Source: Rhodococcus sp. 105337
Lineage (GTDB): Bacteria; Actinomycetota; Actinomycetes; Mycobacteriales; Mycobacteriaceae
NCBI RefSeq assembly: GCF_012844225.1
Contig: NZ_JABAGQ010000007.1
Location: 1 to 64,000 of the forward strand
Direction: 5' to 3'
DNA length: 64,000 nt
The stretch's first letter is position 1. The number at the start of each line of letters is the position of its first letter. Below are positions 1-8,147 of this stretch, one piece after another. The notes under the pieces were generated by a model that worked only from the letters and a program-made list of their open reading frames with translations, was not told the DNA's origin and searched no databases. The position numbers and the translations under genes were made by a program.

Positions 1-24
1 TATCCAGCACGACTCGTTGATCAC
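1..24 (-). CDS. Possible start of an ABC-2 permease (partial)
   Basis: A GTG codon at 24-22 begins a reading frame running off the left edge (eight codons visible, reading V-I-N-E-S-C-W-I). It starts 5 bp after the stop of the ABC ATPase on the same strand. In drug-exporter operons of the DrrAB type the membrane subunit normally follows directly, so an ABC-2 permease is the natural expectation. Eight residues prove nothing about family; the call rests on position. Confidence 0.3.
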
Positions 25-29
25 TACGT

Positions 30-857
30 CTACTGCAGAGCCGATCCGAAGTCCACCACTCCACGGGGCACTATCCGAGGCTCCGCCTGAAATGCCGTAC
101 GAGACTTAGTGATCAGGTGCTGCGCGGCGGCCCGGTTCGCCAATCCGAGAGTGAGAGTGCGCTCACCGACCCGTCGTTTGAGAGTGTCGGGCGTGTCGTG
201 CGCGACGACACGGCCCTCCCGGAGCACCACGATGTCCGTGGCGAGGACCTCCGCTTCGTGCAGGTCCTGCGTCGAGATCAGAAGAGTGCGGTTCGGGTCG
301 CTGTCGTTCAGTCGCGTCAACTCGTTCCAGAAATCCAGACGGGCGAGTGGGTCCAGTCCGGTTGTCGGTTCGTCGAGAACGATGACGGGCGGTTCGCCTA
401 TCAGCGCGACCGCCAGATCGACCTTGCGCCGGGTGCCGCCCGACAGCTGCGCGATTCGTTTGCGGCTGTGTTCTCCGAGGCCGAACAGTTCGACGAGTTC
501 GCGCGCGCGTTCGCGTGCGCCTCGCCGGCCCATTCCGAGCGCGAAGCCCTGGAACTCGAAGATCTCCGTCGGGGTGGCAAGGGGATCGAGCGCATTCGAC
601 TGGGGTGTGAGTCCGATCGAACGTCGTGCGTCCCGCAGGTGTTCGCGGGAGTCGTGGCCTTCGATGCGAACACTTCCCGAGGTCGGGGTACGGATAGTCG
701 CGATGATCTCCAGCAGGGTGGACTTTCCTGCGCCGTTGGGGCCGAGGACGATCGTGCGACTACCGCGGGCAACATCGACCGACACGTCGTCGAGGACGAC
801 GCGGTCACCGTAGGACTTGGTCAGGGCGTGGATTTCGATCGCGGGTGAAGTAGGCAC
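30..857 (-). CDS. ABC transporter ATP-binding protein, DrrA/CcmA type
   Basis: Nucleotide-binding subunit (275 aa) of a probable ABC-2 exporter that energises efflux at the cytoplasmic membrane. Visible motifs: Walker A GPNGAGKST at residues 39-47, Q-loop Gln86, signature LSGGTRRK near 138, Walker B VIVLDEP near 158, D-loop GLDP. The H-loop position reads STQDLHEAE, with Gln197 where most ABC ATPases have His; the DrrA branch commonly has TTQ here, so this is a subfamily mark rather than damage. The C-terminal extension is short compared with DrrA (about 330 aa). A permease probably follows off the left edge. An inverted repeat just upstream suggests TetR control. The substrate cannot be inferred. 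Confidence 0.9.
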   Translation of the reverse strand: MPTSPAIEIHALTKSYGDRVVLDDVSVDVARGSRTIVLGPNGAGKSTLLEIIATIRTPTSGSVRIEGHDSREHLRDARRSIGLTPQSNALDPLATPTEIFEFQGFALGMGRRGARERARELVELFGLGEHSRKRIAQLSGGTRRKVDLAVALIGEPPVIVLDEPTTGLDPLARLDFWNELTRLNDSDPNRTLLISTQDLHEAEVLATDIVVLREGRVVAHDTPDTLKRRVGERTLTLGLANRAAAQHLITKSRTAFQAEPRIVPRGVVDFGSALQ

Positions 858-869
858 GAAACCAGACTA

Positions 870-885
870 CCTACCGGAAGGTAGG
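870..885. promoter_or_regulatory. Inverted repeat, candidate TetR-type operator
   Basis: Perfect 6-bp arms, CCTACC-ggaa-GGTAGG, lie 13 bp upstream of the ABC ATPase start. CTACC/GGTAG dyads are common operators of TetR-family repressors that control exporters. No repressor gene is visible next to it; it may lie beyond the left edge. It could also act as a weak hairpin after the hydrolase region, but there is no T-run. Confidence 0.45.
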
Positions 886-930
886 GCAGCAAACAAGCGG
901 CCCCTGCAACCGAAACCGGGCAGTGCCGTC

Positions 931-1692
931 CTACCGCGACCCCACTGACACGGTTGCTGCAGGTAGCACGGCCGAACACCACTCCACGAGTGCCCGCGCA
1001 AGCTCGGTGCGCGCGGACAACTGGGGGGCATGGTCGGTGTCCAGGCTCACGACCGTCGCTCCCGGAACGAGCCGCTGCATCTCCCTCTGCGCGGCGAGTG
1101 GGACCGAACGGTCGCGTAGCGCCTCGATGTACAGCCTCGGCAGCGATCCGAATCGATCCGCCGTCCAGATGGGCGCCATGAGCCGCGCAGCCTCGAGTTG
1201 CGGACGCAGTCTGCGCGCCGCCTCCATCGCATCGACGGCGTCGGCCTCGTGAAAGAAGACTGCGGCAGCGGCTTCGGGCGGCACCACGGTTCCGCGACCG
1301 TCGGCCGTGACCTGCAACCACTTCGAAATCCCCACCGGCGGTTCGAGTCCCAGACCGTCGCACAACTGCCCGAAGTCGACGCCGGACGGCAGCATCATTC
1401 CCGCCACGTACGCGACTCCGGCGACACGGTCGGGCATCATCTCCGCGACCTGTGTCGCAACGATGCCACCGCCGGAGTGCCCGACGACGAACACGGTGCC
1501 TTCGAGTCCGGCCACGTACTCGGCGACGTGTCCGGCAACGTCGTCGAGCGTGACATCGCGGTCGGCCCACCGGCCCACCCCGGGCAGCGACAACGCGTGC
1601 GGTGCATGCCCTGCCGCGGTCAGTGGTTCCGTCACCGTGTCCCAGACCCAGCTACCCGCCCACGCCCCGTGAACGAGGACGACATGGCTCAC
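931..1692 (-). CDS. Alpha/beta hydrolase (EstC-like)
   Basis: A 253-residue cytoplasmic alpha/beta-hydrolase. It opens with the beta-strand and oxyanion motif VVLVHGAW (residues 4-11), has the nucleophile elbow GHSGGG with Ser73, and a C-terminal LDTDHAP that supplies the catalytic His. There is no signal peptide. The GTG start at 1692 overlaps the stop of the oxygenase gene (GTGA), so the two are translationally coupled; this fixes the start although the open frame extends further upstream. Such small EstC/salicylate-esterase-like enzymes cleave esters or act in C-C bond hydrolysis. Its position last in a permease-oxygenase-hydrolase unit suggests that it handles a product of the oxygenase. 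The substrate is unknown. Confidence 0.85.
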   Translation of the reverse strand: MSHVVLVHGAWAGSWVWDTVTEPLTAAGHAPHALSLPGVGRWADRDVTLDDVAGHVAEYVAGLEGTVFVVGHSGGGIVATQVAEMMPDRVAGVAYVAGMMLPSGVDFGQLCDGLGLEPPVGISKWLQVTADGRGTVVPPEAAAAVFFHEADAVDAMEAARRLRPQLEAARLMAPIWTADRFGSLPRLYIEALRDRSVPLAAQREMQRLVPGATVVSLDTDHAPQLSARTELARALVEWCSAVLPAATVSVGSR

Positions 1693-2744
1693 GATCGGTT
1701 CTCCCCCGCTGCGGCGAGCACCCGCGCCGCTTCCCGCTCTGCCGCGGTGTTCTTCGTGCCGTGCCGGGAGCCGGCAAGCTTCGCCTTGATGTGGTCCCGC
1801 ACGACGACGGGTTCGTACGGATCGGGACCCGCATACTCCGGCAAGGTGGAGACGACCGCGTCGACGTTGCCGTCGTGGAAGTAGGCCACCGAACGACGAC
1901 GCTGAATGCGACCGTCCACGACGGGAGGCTTGACCCGATGCAACGTGGACATCCAGTGATCGTCGGTGATGCGGGCGGTGAGGTCGCCGAGATTGACGAG
2001 CAGCGCTCCCGGCGACGGGGACACGTCGTGCCAGATGCCGTCGCTGCCCAGCACCTGCAAACCCGCAACCCGATCGGCCCACAGCACGGTGACGATCCCG
2101 AAGTCGGTGTGCTCCCCCATGCCCGTGAGGTCGCCGTCGAGGTTCACGGTGCCTTCGGGCAGGGCGTAGTTGTTCATCCGCAGCACGTCGATCGAGTGAT
2201 CGGTCAGGTCGGCGAAGAAGTCCGGTGATTGGCCGAGCGCGTCGGCGAAGATGCGCGTGAGGGTGCGGGCGACCCGGCCGGCCTCGGCGTAGTACGCCTG
2301 CACCCGGTCTTCGAAGCCGGGCACGTCGGGCCAGAGGTTGAGTCCGTAGTCGTCTTCGGACAGGTCCAGGTCCGGGAAGGACCGGGCTTCGGTTCCGACG
2401 TTGTATGCCTCGAAGAAGTCGTTCATGCGACTCGCGGACTCGACACCGAGGCTCAGGCTGAGCGACTCGCTTTTCGGCGGGCTGTAGCCGCGGTTCGCTC
2501 CTTCGACCCGATACTCGCGCTTGACCTCCATCGAGAGACCGAAGAAGTCGTCGACGGCGGAGGTGAGTCCGGCGATCGCCGTCTCCGGAATGCCGTGGCC
2601 GAGGATCTGGATGAAGCCGACCCGCGAGCATGCATCGTCGACCGCTCGGGCGACGGCGGCACGCTCGTCGGCGCTGCCACCCCTCACATACGGGTCGATG
2701 TCGACGGCGGGAACCTCGAACGGCTCAGACGGTTGCGGGCTCAC
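1689..2744 (-). CDS. Isopenicillin-N-synthase-family Fe(II)/2-oxoglutarate oxygenase
   Basis: A 351-aa member of the IPNS/plant-type 2OG-Fe(II) dioxygenase family. The N-terminal DIOX-type domain (starting VPAVDIDPYV, with GFIQILGHGIPE) is followed by a jelly-roll core with the metal ligands HTDFG (His-x-Asp) and LHRVKPP (distal His), then a 2OG-binding Arg in the stretch RRRSVAYFHD. It uses O2 and 2-oxoglutarate to hydroxylate a small molecule in the cytosol. The start overlaps the end of the nucleobase permease by 20 bp, and its stop overlaps the hydrolase start, so all three are probably one transcript. Thymine-7-hydroxylase belongs to the same broad family, so a nucleobase-type substrate is a reasonable inference but is not shown. 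Confidence 0.88.
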   Translation of the reverse strand: MSPQPSEPFEVPAVDIDPYVRGGSADERAAVARAVDDACSRVGFIQILGHGIPETAIAGLTSAVDDFFGLSMEVKREYRVEGANRGYSPPKSESLSLSLGVESASRMNDFFEAYNVGTEARSFPDLDLSEDDYGLNLWPDVPGFEDRVQAYYAEAGRVARTLTRIFADALGQSPDFFADLTDHSIDVLRMNNYALPEGTVNLDGDLTGMGEHTDFGIVTVLWADRVAGLQVLGSDGIWHDVSPSPGALLVNLGDLTARITDDHWMSTLHRVKPPVVDGRIQRRRSVAYFHDGNVDAVVSTLPEYAGPDPYEPVVVRDHIKAKLAGSRHGTKNTAAEREAARVLAAAGENRS

Positions 2745-4122
2745 GTACCACTCCTACGGGTGAAGGAAGATCGGCCGAGGTCTCGGGGGCCGGCGTACCA
2801 GGGCCGGACGCGGCACGTGCCATGCGCCCGAGCCGCGTGTGGTTGAAGAGCAGGTTCAACGAGAAGGCGGTGATGGCAGCCAGGGTGATACCGCTGCCGA
2901 GCAGGATCTGCGCTGCGGACGGGAACCTGCTGAATAGTCCTTCGGATAGTTCGGGCAGCAGACCCACGCCGACCGCGACCGCGGCGATGGTGGAGTTGAT
3001 GCGGTCGGACAGGTCCACCGACCGCAAGGTGTTGATGCCGACCAGGGCGACGGTCGCGAACAGGATCAGCCCGACACCGCCGACCACGGGCTTCGGCAGG
3101 CCCGCGACGACCGCACTCACCTTCGGCAGCGCGCCGAGAACCACCAGGATCGCTCCCGACGTCGCGGTCACGTAGCGGCTGTACACCCGTGTGGTGGCGA
3201 CGGCACCGACGTTCTGGGTGAAGACGGTATCGACGAAGGCGTTGAAGATACCGCCGAGCACGGCAGATGCGCCGTCGCCGACGAGGCCGCGTGCGATGTC
3301 CCCCTTCGACACTCGTTTGCCGGTGATCTCGCTGACGGCGAGCATGCTCGCGGTGGACTCGGCGAACACGACCGCCATGACGATGCTCATCGCGACGACT
3401 GCGGTGATCGGGAATTCGGGCGCCCCGAAGTGGAACGGTGACGGCAGGCCCACCCAGGACGAGCCTGCGACGCCGCTGAGGTCGATCATTCCCAGCGGTA
3501 CGGCGGCCGCTGTACCGACGACGAGCGCTATCAGCACACCGAGTTGGGCCCAGATGCCGCGGCCGAGACAGAGAAATCCGATGGCGACGGCCATGACCAG
3601 GACGGCGAGCAGAATGCCCGCGGGCGAACCGTACGACGGAGCAGAGGGATCGCTGCCGACGATCAGCCCACCGGCGACACCGATCAGTGAGATCCCGACG
3701 ACAGTGAGCACGGCACCGGTCACGAGAGGCGGGAAGAACCGGATGATCGTGGCGAACGGCCAGGCCAGTGCGAGACCGATGATGCCGCCGACCAGCATGG
3801 AACCGTAGACCGCCTGAAGCCCGTATTCCTCGGCGATCAGGATCATCGGAGTGAGACCCGCAAAGGTGGCGCCACAGACGATCGGAAGCCGCACGCCGGC
3901 GAGTTTCCCCACCCCGAGGCTCTGCACGATGGTGATGAGACCGGCGATGAGTAGATCAGCGCTGATGAGCATCGCGATGGTGTCGCTGTCGAGTCCGACC
4001 GCCGCGCCGAACACGAGCGGGACGGTGATGCAACCGGTGTACATGATGAGGACGTGCTGGATACCGAAGGCAAGTTGCCGGAAGAACGGCAGTCTCGTGT
4101 CTACGGGGTGCGGTGAGGTCAT
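2725..4122 (-). CDS. Nucleobase:cation symporter-2 family permease (uracil/xanthine type)
   Basis: A 465-aa integral membrane protein of the NCS2 (UraA/PbuX) family that imports a purine or pyrimidine base with protons or Na+. It has about 12-14 hydrophobic segments; the N-terminus carries the family-like stretch FGIQHVLIMYTGCITVPLVF and the middle has VVAMSIVMAVVFAEST preceding the transport-site region. The ATG at 4122 is chosen because the family N-terminus (TRLPFFRQLAFGIQH) follows directly; the open frame upstream is non-family, high-GC sequence. It is first in the unit with the oxygenase and hydrolase, and is divergent from the PopR-like regulator across about 220 bp. It probably supplies the oxygenase substrate. 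Confidence 0.92.
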   Translation of the reverse strand: MTSPHPVDTRLPFFRQLAFGIQHVLIMYTGCITVPLVFGAAVGLDSDTIAMLISADLLIAGLITIVQSLGVGKLAGVRLPIVCGATFAGLTPMILIAEEYGLQAVYGSMLVGGIIGLALAWPFATIIRFFPPLVTGAVLTVVGISLIGVAGGLIVGSDPSAPSYGSPAGILLAVLVMAVAIGFLCLGRGIWAQLGVLIALVVGTAAAVPLGMIDLSGVAGSSWVGLPSPFHFGAPEFPITAVVAMSIVMAVVFAESTASMLAVSEITGKRVSKGDIARGLVGDGASAVLGGIFNAFVDTVFTQNVGAVATTRVYSRYVTATSGAILVVLGALPKVSAVVAGLPKPVVGGVGLILFATVALVGINTLRSVDLSDRINSTIAAVAVGVGLLPELSEGLFSRFPSAAQILLGSGITLAAITAFSLNLLFNHTRLGRMARAASGPGTPAPETSADLPSPVGVVREPATV

Positions 4123-4346
4123 CTGCTCGCTCCCAATTCGTATGCGGGGCTGTATACGCTGCCGGATACATCCTGGGGCCCGAAGTTTTCCGGCTCGAGT
4201 CCTCATGTTTCGCGTAGGTAAGGACAATCTCACCGCGGAAATACCGGCCCGACGCTCGGGCACGACGAACAGTGTCCGGCCGCGGAGAGTGTTCATCGAC
4301 AGCTGAACCCGGAACGCACGGGCGGTCGTGGGAGCAGAATGACGCC

Positions 4347-4721
4347 ATGGATCCGAAGCAGGACTCGGTCGTCGATCTGGCCGCCGCCCGCGCCACGCGC
4401 ACGTCCCGGCGGCCCGAGCCGCGCGCCAAGGCGCCGCAACCTGCACTGCTCCGGCAGATCTACGGCGAGATCCTGCGTGACGAGCGCCGCGACCAGGATC
4501 GCAGCCTCGACGATGTCGCCCGTGCCGTCGGAATGTCGAAGCAGTACCTGTCGGAGGTCGAGCGCGGCCGCAAGGAAGCATCGTCGGAGATCCTTCGGTC
4601 GGTGTGTGACGCGCTGGAACTGCCGATAGAGCAGTTGCTCGGCCGGGGGATCCGCCGGATGACCGCGCACCGCACGCTCCGGGCGCCCCGGAGCGGCGGC
4701 ATCGAACTGTGCGCGGCGTGA
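4347..4721 (+). CDS. XRE-family regulator, PopR/ClgR-like activator of clp genes
   Basis: A 124-aa protein with a central helix-turn-helix (residues about 45-90: DRSLDDVARAVGMSKQYLSE, then VERGRKEASSE) almost identical in style to actinobacterial ClgR and PopR. These proteins activate clpP operons and are themselves short-lived, because a C-terminal Ala-Ala tail targets them to ClpP. This protein also ends in Cys-Ala-Ala. The gene converges on the clpP pair with one base between the stop codons, the type of neighbourhood PopR has with clpP3/clpP4 in Streptomyces. ATG 4347 is preferred over a longer frame since homology begins downstream. The clpP link is inferred from context and the degron-like tail. 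Confidence 0.8.
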   Translation: MDPKQDSVVDLAAARATRTSRRPEPRAKAPQPALLRQIYGEILRDERRDQDRSLDDVARAVGMSKQYLSEVERGRKEASSEILRSVCDALELPIEQLLGRGIRRMTAHRTLRAPRSGGIELCAA

Positions 4722-4722
4722 G

Positions 4723-5319
4723 CTAGAAGCCGTCCCGCTCGAGCAGGACGTGATCGGCCAGTCCGTACGACACGGCCTCCTCGGGCGAGAAGATGCGGTC
4801 GCGGTCGGTGTCTCGGCGCAGTTGCTCCACATCGCGTCCGGTATGCGCGGCAAGGATGTTCTCGGTCTGCGCCCGCACGCGCATCACTTCTGCGGCTTGC
4901 AGCGCGAGATCGGAGATGGTGCCCTGCCCTTGCGCCGACGGTTGGTGCAGCAGCACCCGGGAGTGGGCGAGCACGTGCCGCCGTCCCGGTGCGCCGGCGG
5001 CGAGAAGCACCGCCGCCGCCGAGGCCGCCTGGCCCATGCAGTACGTGGCGACGCGTGCCCGCACGAACTTCATGGTGTCGTAGATCGCGAGCATCGCGGT
5101 CGACGATCCGCCCGGCGAATTGATGTAGAGGCCGATCTCGAGATCGGGGGTCTCGGCTTCGAGATGCAGCAGCTGTGCCATCACGACGTTGGCGACACCG
5201 TCGTCGATTTCGGTTCCCAGAAAGACGATTCGCTCGTTGAGGAGCCTGCTGAAGACATCGAACGAGCGTTCCCCCGCCGGCGTACGTTCGATGACGTTGG
5301 GGATCGTGTAGGTGCTCAT
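4723..5319 (-). CDS. clpP: ATP-dependent Clp protease proteolytic subunit, second gene of an accessory pair
   Basis: A 198-aa ClpP-family serine peptidase that forms a barrel with a partner ClpP and works with a Clp ATPase. The catalytic triad is visible: Ser100 in [11 protein letters not shown], His125 in LLHQPSAQG, and Asp near 174 in [10 protein letters not shown]. The handle and head regions and the INSPGGS loop are intact. Its ATG overlaps the stop of the upstream clpP (ATGA), so the two subunits are made together. The N-terminus ([15 protein letters not shown]) has the usual ClpP form. This pair sits beside a PopR/ClgR-like gene, not beside tig or clpX, so it looks like the accessory clpP3/clpP4-type set rather than the essential clpP1P2. 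Confidence 0.92.
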   Translation of the reverse strand: MSTYTIPNVIERTPAGERSFDVFSRLLNERIVFLGTEIDDGVANVVMAQLLHLEAETPDLEIGLYINSPGGSSTAMLAIYDTMKFVRARVATYCMGQAASAAAVLLAAGAPGRRHVLAHSRVLLHQPSAQGQGTISDLALQAAEVMRVRAQTENILAAHTGRDVEQLRRDTDRDRIFSPEEAVSYGLADHVLLERDGF

Positions 5320-5927
5320 GACAGTCCGATCGGTCGGCCCGCGCCGAACGGCGCGAGTTCGGCGAACGACGCGGCGACGGCGTCGATGATCCCGTACTCA
5401 CGTGCCTGATCCGGGGTGAACCAGCGGTCCCGGTCGCTGTCCCGCTCGATCTCCTCCACGGATCGGCCGGTGGCCTCGGCGAGAATCTGCTGCGACTGGC
5501 GCTTCATGTATTCGAGGTTCTCGGCCTGGATCTCGATATCGACGGCAGTGCCCGCAAATCCGGCCGACGGCTGGTGCATCATGATGCGGCTGTGCGCCAG
5601 TGCACTCCGTTTGCCCTTGGTTCCGGCAGCCAGCAGGACCTGGCCCATGCTGGCGGCGAATCCCACGGCGACGGTTGCCACGTCGTTGGGCACGAGCATC
5701 ATCGTGTCGTAGATCGCCAGCCCGGCGTGCACGGACCCGCCGGGTGAGTTGATGTGCAGGACGATGTCCCGGCGGTCGTCGGCGGAGGCGAGGAGGACCA
5801 GTTCCGAGCAGACACGCTCGGTCGTCTCGTCGTTCACTTCGCCGGTGATCTGCACGATGCGCTGACGGAGGAGCCTGTCGGCGAGTTGGTCGCGGTAGTT
5901 GGTCTGTGGGGGCGGTGGAATGGTCAT
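5316..5927 (-). CDS. clpP: ATP-dependent Clp protease proteolytic subunit, first gene of an accessory pair
   Basis: A 203-aa ClpP paralogue with Ser93 ([11 protein letters not shown]), His118 (MMHQPSAGF) and Asp near 163 (ERDSDRDRW), and the substrate-binding [11 protein letters not shown] loop. The start at 5927 follows a GGTGGA Shine-Dalgarno and matches the family N-terminus ([15 protein letters not shown]); the much longer open frame upstream overlaps the MFS gene and is rejected. Co-translated with the next clpP. Actinobacterial ClpP barrels are usually mixed heptamers of two different subunits, and the overlap arrangement fits that. An imperfect inverted repeat 42 bp upstream is a candidate activator site. 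Confidence 0.92.
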   Translation of the reverse strand: MTIPPPPQTNYRDQLADRLLRQRIVQITGEVNDETTERVCSELVLLASADDRRDIVLHINSPGGSVHAGLAIYDTMMLVPNDVATVAVGFAASMGQVLLAAGTKGKRSALAHSRIMMHQPSAGFAGTAVDIEIQAENLEYMKRQSQQILAEATGRSVEEIERDSDRDRWFTPDQAREYGIIDAVAASFAELAPFGAGRPIGLS

Positions 5928-5968
5928 GGATCCACCTTCGCCGGATCGGGCAACGCGGCAGCGGCTTT

Positions 5969-5985
5969 GTCCGCTCACGGCAGAC
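5969..5985 (-). promoter_or_regulatory. Candidate PopR/ClgR operator upstream of clpP pair
   Basis: An imperfect dyad, GTCCGCT-CAC-GGCAGAC, lies between the clpP start (5927) and the MFS gene. From memory, the Streptomyces PopR site is a TTCTGCC-N3-GGCAGAA palindrome; this copy matches the spacing and 10 of 14 arm positions. An overlapping AGCGG-N6-CCGCT dyad (5960-5975) gives an alternative. Binding is inferred only. Confidence 0.4.
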
Positions 5986-6001
5986 GAGCACCGGGGCAAT
6001 C

Positions 6002-7333
6002 CTATTCGAGAACGGTTCCGGCCTTTTCGGGAAGTGTGATCGCCGCACATGCCGCCACGACGAACGACGCCGCGAACACACCGAACACCAATGCATTGCC
6101 GCCGGAGTCGAGCAACAGGGGCACGAGCAGCGGCGCGACGATCGACGCGAGTCGCCCGAATGCGGCCGCCGAACCTGTGCCCGAGCCGCGGACCGGTGTC
6201 GGATACAGCTCCGGGCCGATCGCATACAGTGCGCCCCACGCACCGAGGTTGAAGAACGACAGTGCCATCCCTGCCGCGATGACGGTCCCCGGCGTCTCGG
6301 CGAGACCGAACAGTGCCGCGGCCACTGCGGAACCGGCGAGGAAGGTCGCGAGGGTTGCGCGCCGTCCCCACACTTCGATCAGCCATGCGGCTACGGCGTA
6401 GCCGGGCAACTGCGCGAGGGTGATGATCAGTGTGTAGCCGAACGAGGTGACGAGGTCGAACCCCTGGGCGACCAGCAGGCTCGGCAACCAGATGAACGCA
6501 CCGTAGTACGACAGATTGATGCCGAACCAGACGATCCACAGCGCGCCGGTGCGCGCGCGGAGGTTCGGAGCCCAGATCGAGACCCGCCGGCCGGTGTCCG
6601 TCGGTGCGGTGGGTTCACCGGAGTCCGGCGGCGAGACTTGTGAATCCGGGGCGGTGGTGGCGCGCCCGGCCGACTCCTCGTATTCGCGGACGATCGCTTC
6701 GGCTTCGTCGTATCGACCCTTGCTCTCGAGAAACCGCACCGATTCGGGCATCCCGAACCGGACGACGAGCGCATACGCTGCGGGCACGAGGCCGACAGCG
6801 AGCGCCCACCTCCACCCGTCGTCGTTCAGCGGCACGACGAAGTACCCGATCAGCGCCGCGAGAAGCCAGCCCACGGCCCAGAACGCTTCGAGCGCGACGA
6901 CCACCCGGCCGCGGATCTTGCGGGGCGCGAATTCGCTGACGAGTGTGGAGGCGACCGGAAGTTCGGCGCCCAGCCCCAGACCCACGACGAACCGGAGGGC
7001 GATGAGCATCGCCACCGAGGTCGACAGCGCCGCCGCGCCGGTCGCGAGCCCGTACACGAGCAGAGTCGTAGCGAACACCTGACGACGGCCGATCCGGTCG
7101 GCGAGCAGTCCACCCACCGACGCACCGATGGCCATCCCGGCGAAGCCGATCGACCCGATCCAGGACAACTGCGTCGACGACAGATCCCACTGCACCGCGA
7201 GCGCGGCCATGACGAACGAGATCAGGCCGACATCCATCGCGTCGAGCGCCCAGCCGGTGCCGGAACCGGCGAGGAGACGGCCGTGCCTGCCGGTGAACGG
7301 CAAATCATCCAGGCGCTGCGTGCGTGTGGGCAT
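6002..7333 (-). CDS. Major facilitator superfamily transporter (sugar-porter-like)
   Basis: A 443-aa membrane carrier with 12 predicted transmembrane segments. The inter-helix A-motif reads LLADRIGRRQVF near residue 75, and the PESVRFL motif after TM6 is the signature of the sugar porter/aromatic-acid-niacin MFS branches. The central loop (about residues 215-265) is long and acidic-polar. ATG 7333 is chosen: it gives the usual cytoplasmic start and TM1 begins with GTGWALDAMDVGL, where the embedded Asp in GWALDAMD is typical of metabolite:H+ symporters such as those for benzoate or niacin. It is transcribed alone. The substrate is not predictable from sequence. Confidence 0.88.
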   Translation of the reverse strand: MPTRTQRLDDLPFTGRHGRLLAGSGTGWALDAMDVGLISFVMAALAVQWDLSSTQLSWIGSIGFAGMAIGASVGGLLADRIGRRQVFATTLLVYGLATGAAALSTSVAMLIALRFVVGLGLGAELPVASTLVSEFAPRKIRGRVVVALEAFWAVGWLLAALIGYFVVPLNDDGWRWALAVGLVPAAYALVVRFGMPESVRFLESKGRYDEAEAIVREYEESAGRATTAPDSQVSPPDSGEPTAPTDTGRRVSIWAPNLRARTGALWIVWFGINLSYYGAFIWLPSLLVAQGFDLVTSFGYTLIITLAQLPGYAVAAWLIEVWGRRATLATFLAGSAVAAALFGLAETPGTVIAAGMALSFFNLGAWGALYAIGPELYPTPVRGSGTGSAAAFGRLASIVAPLLVPLLLDSGGNALVFGVFAASFVVAACAAITLPEKAGTVLE

Positions 7334-7391
7334 AACCGCGAAAATTACACGGCACCGCGCCGGGCAGGCACGGTCGGGCACCTACGGGGTC

Positions 7392-7865
7392 TCATCCCCG
7401 CGCTGCGGCCTCGAGCGTCGGCACGTCGATCTTCCGCATCGTCAGCAACGCGTCGGTCACGCGTTGGGCCGCGGCCCGGTCTGAGGAGCCGAGCAGTTCG
7501 TCGAGCCGCTGCGGCACGACCTGCCAGGACAATCCGTACTTGTCCGAGAGCCAGCCACACTGCGACTCTTTTCCGCCGTCGGCGGTCAGGGCGGTCCAAT
7601 AGTGGTCCACTTCGTCTTGGGAAGCACAGTCGATCTGGAAGGACACCCCCTCGTTGAAGGGGAACTGTGGGCCGCCGTTGAGCCCGTAGAACACCTGGCC
7701 GTCGAGGACGAACTCCACGGACATCACCGTGCCCTCGGGCACCGGAGCCCCTTCCCCGTAGTACGTGATCTCTCCGACCCGCGAGTTGGGGAACACCGTC
7801 GTATAGAACTGTGCGGCGTCCTCGGCATTCATGTCGAACCACAACCACGGCGTGATCTTGGGCAT
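7392..7865 (-). CDS. VOC/PhnB-like glyoxalase-fold protein
   Basis: A 157-aa cytosolic protein of the PhnB/'3-demethylubiquinone methyltransferase-like' VOC family. It begins PKITPWLWFDMNAEDAAQFY and has the family run FYGLNGGPQFPFNEGVSFQI and LSDKYGLSWQVVP. These are dimeric beta-alpha-beta-beta-beta modules; most members have no assigned reaction. The ATG at 7865 has a strong GGAAGGA Shine-Dalgarno and matches the family N-terminus, so the 20-residue upstream extension is excluded. It ends 58 bp upstream of the MFS gene start on the same strand and may be co-transcribed with it. Function unknown beyond the fold. Confidence 0.85.
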   Translation of the reverse strand: MPKITPWLWFDMNAEDAAQFYTTVFPNSRVGEITYYGEGAPVPEGTVMSVEFVLDGQVFYGLNGGPQFPFNEGVSFQIDCASQDEVDHYWTALTADGGKESQCGWLSDKYGLSWQVVPQRLDELLGSSDRAAAQRVTDALLTMRKIDVPTLEAAARG

Positions 7866-8002
7866 GGTGTTTCCTTCCCGGACGGTCTGTCTTCGGTGTC
7901 GACGGTGGTCCGCTGTGGCCACCATTCATGGAGTACGACCCGGAACGGCGACGGAAATCATCACCGGAGTCACAACAATGTTTCTTTCGTGATCATCAGG
8001 AT

Positions 8003-8028
8003 GTGGATTCATGCATCCGGTGGGGTAT
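8003..8028 (+). promoter_or_regulatory. Possible SigB/SigF-type promoter for the anti-sigma kinase gene
   Basis: GTGG (8003-8006), a 16-nt spacer and a perfect GGGTAT (8023-8028) lie 119 bp upstream of the RsbW-like gene. Consensus for actinobacterial general-stress sigma factors is GTTT-N15/16-GGGTAT, so the -10 is exact and the -35 matches half. Autoregulation of stress-sigma control genes is common. The rest of the 280-bp gap holds nothing else recognisable. Confidence 0.4.
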
Positions 8029-8147
8029 GCCTGCTGCGTGCAGTTGCCCAAGAGTGCCTCCGAATCAGCCGGCTTCGCAGTGTGTACGCAGGGGAAACCC
8101 GGTGTGCCGGCAGCCGGACCGCTGTCCGCCGTCCGAGTGGGTCTCCG

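Noticed and set aside
7602-8147. N-terminal extension of the anti-sigma kinase by 182 codons
   Set aside because: The extension lies antisense to the glyoxalase-fold gene and through the promoter region; the family fold begins after 8148.
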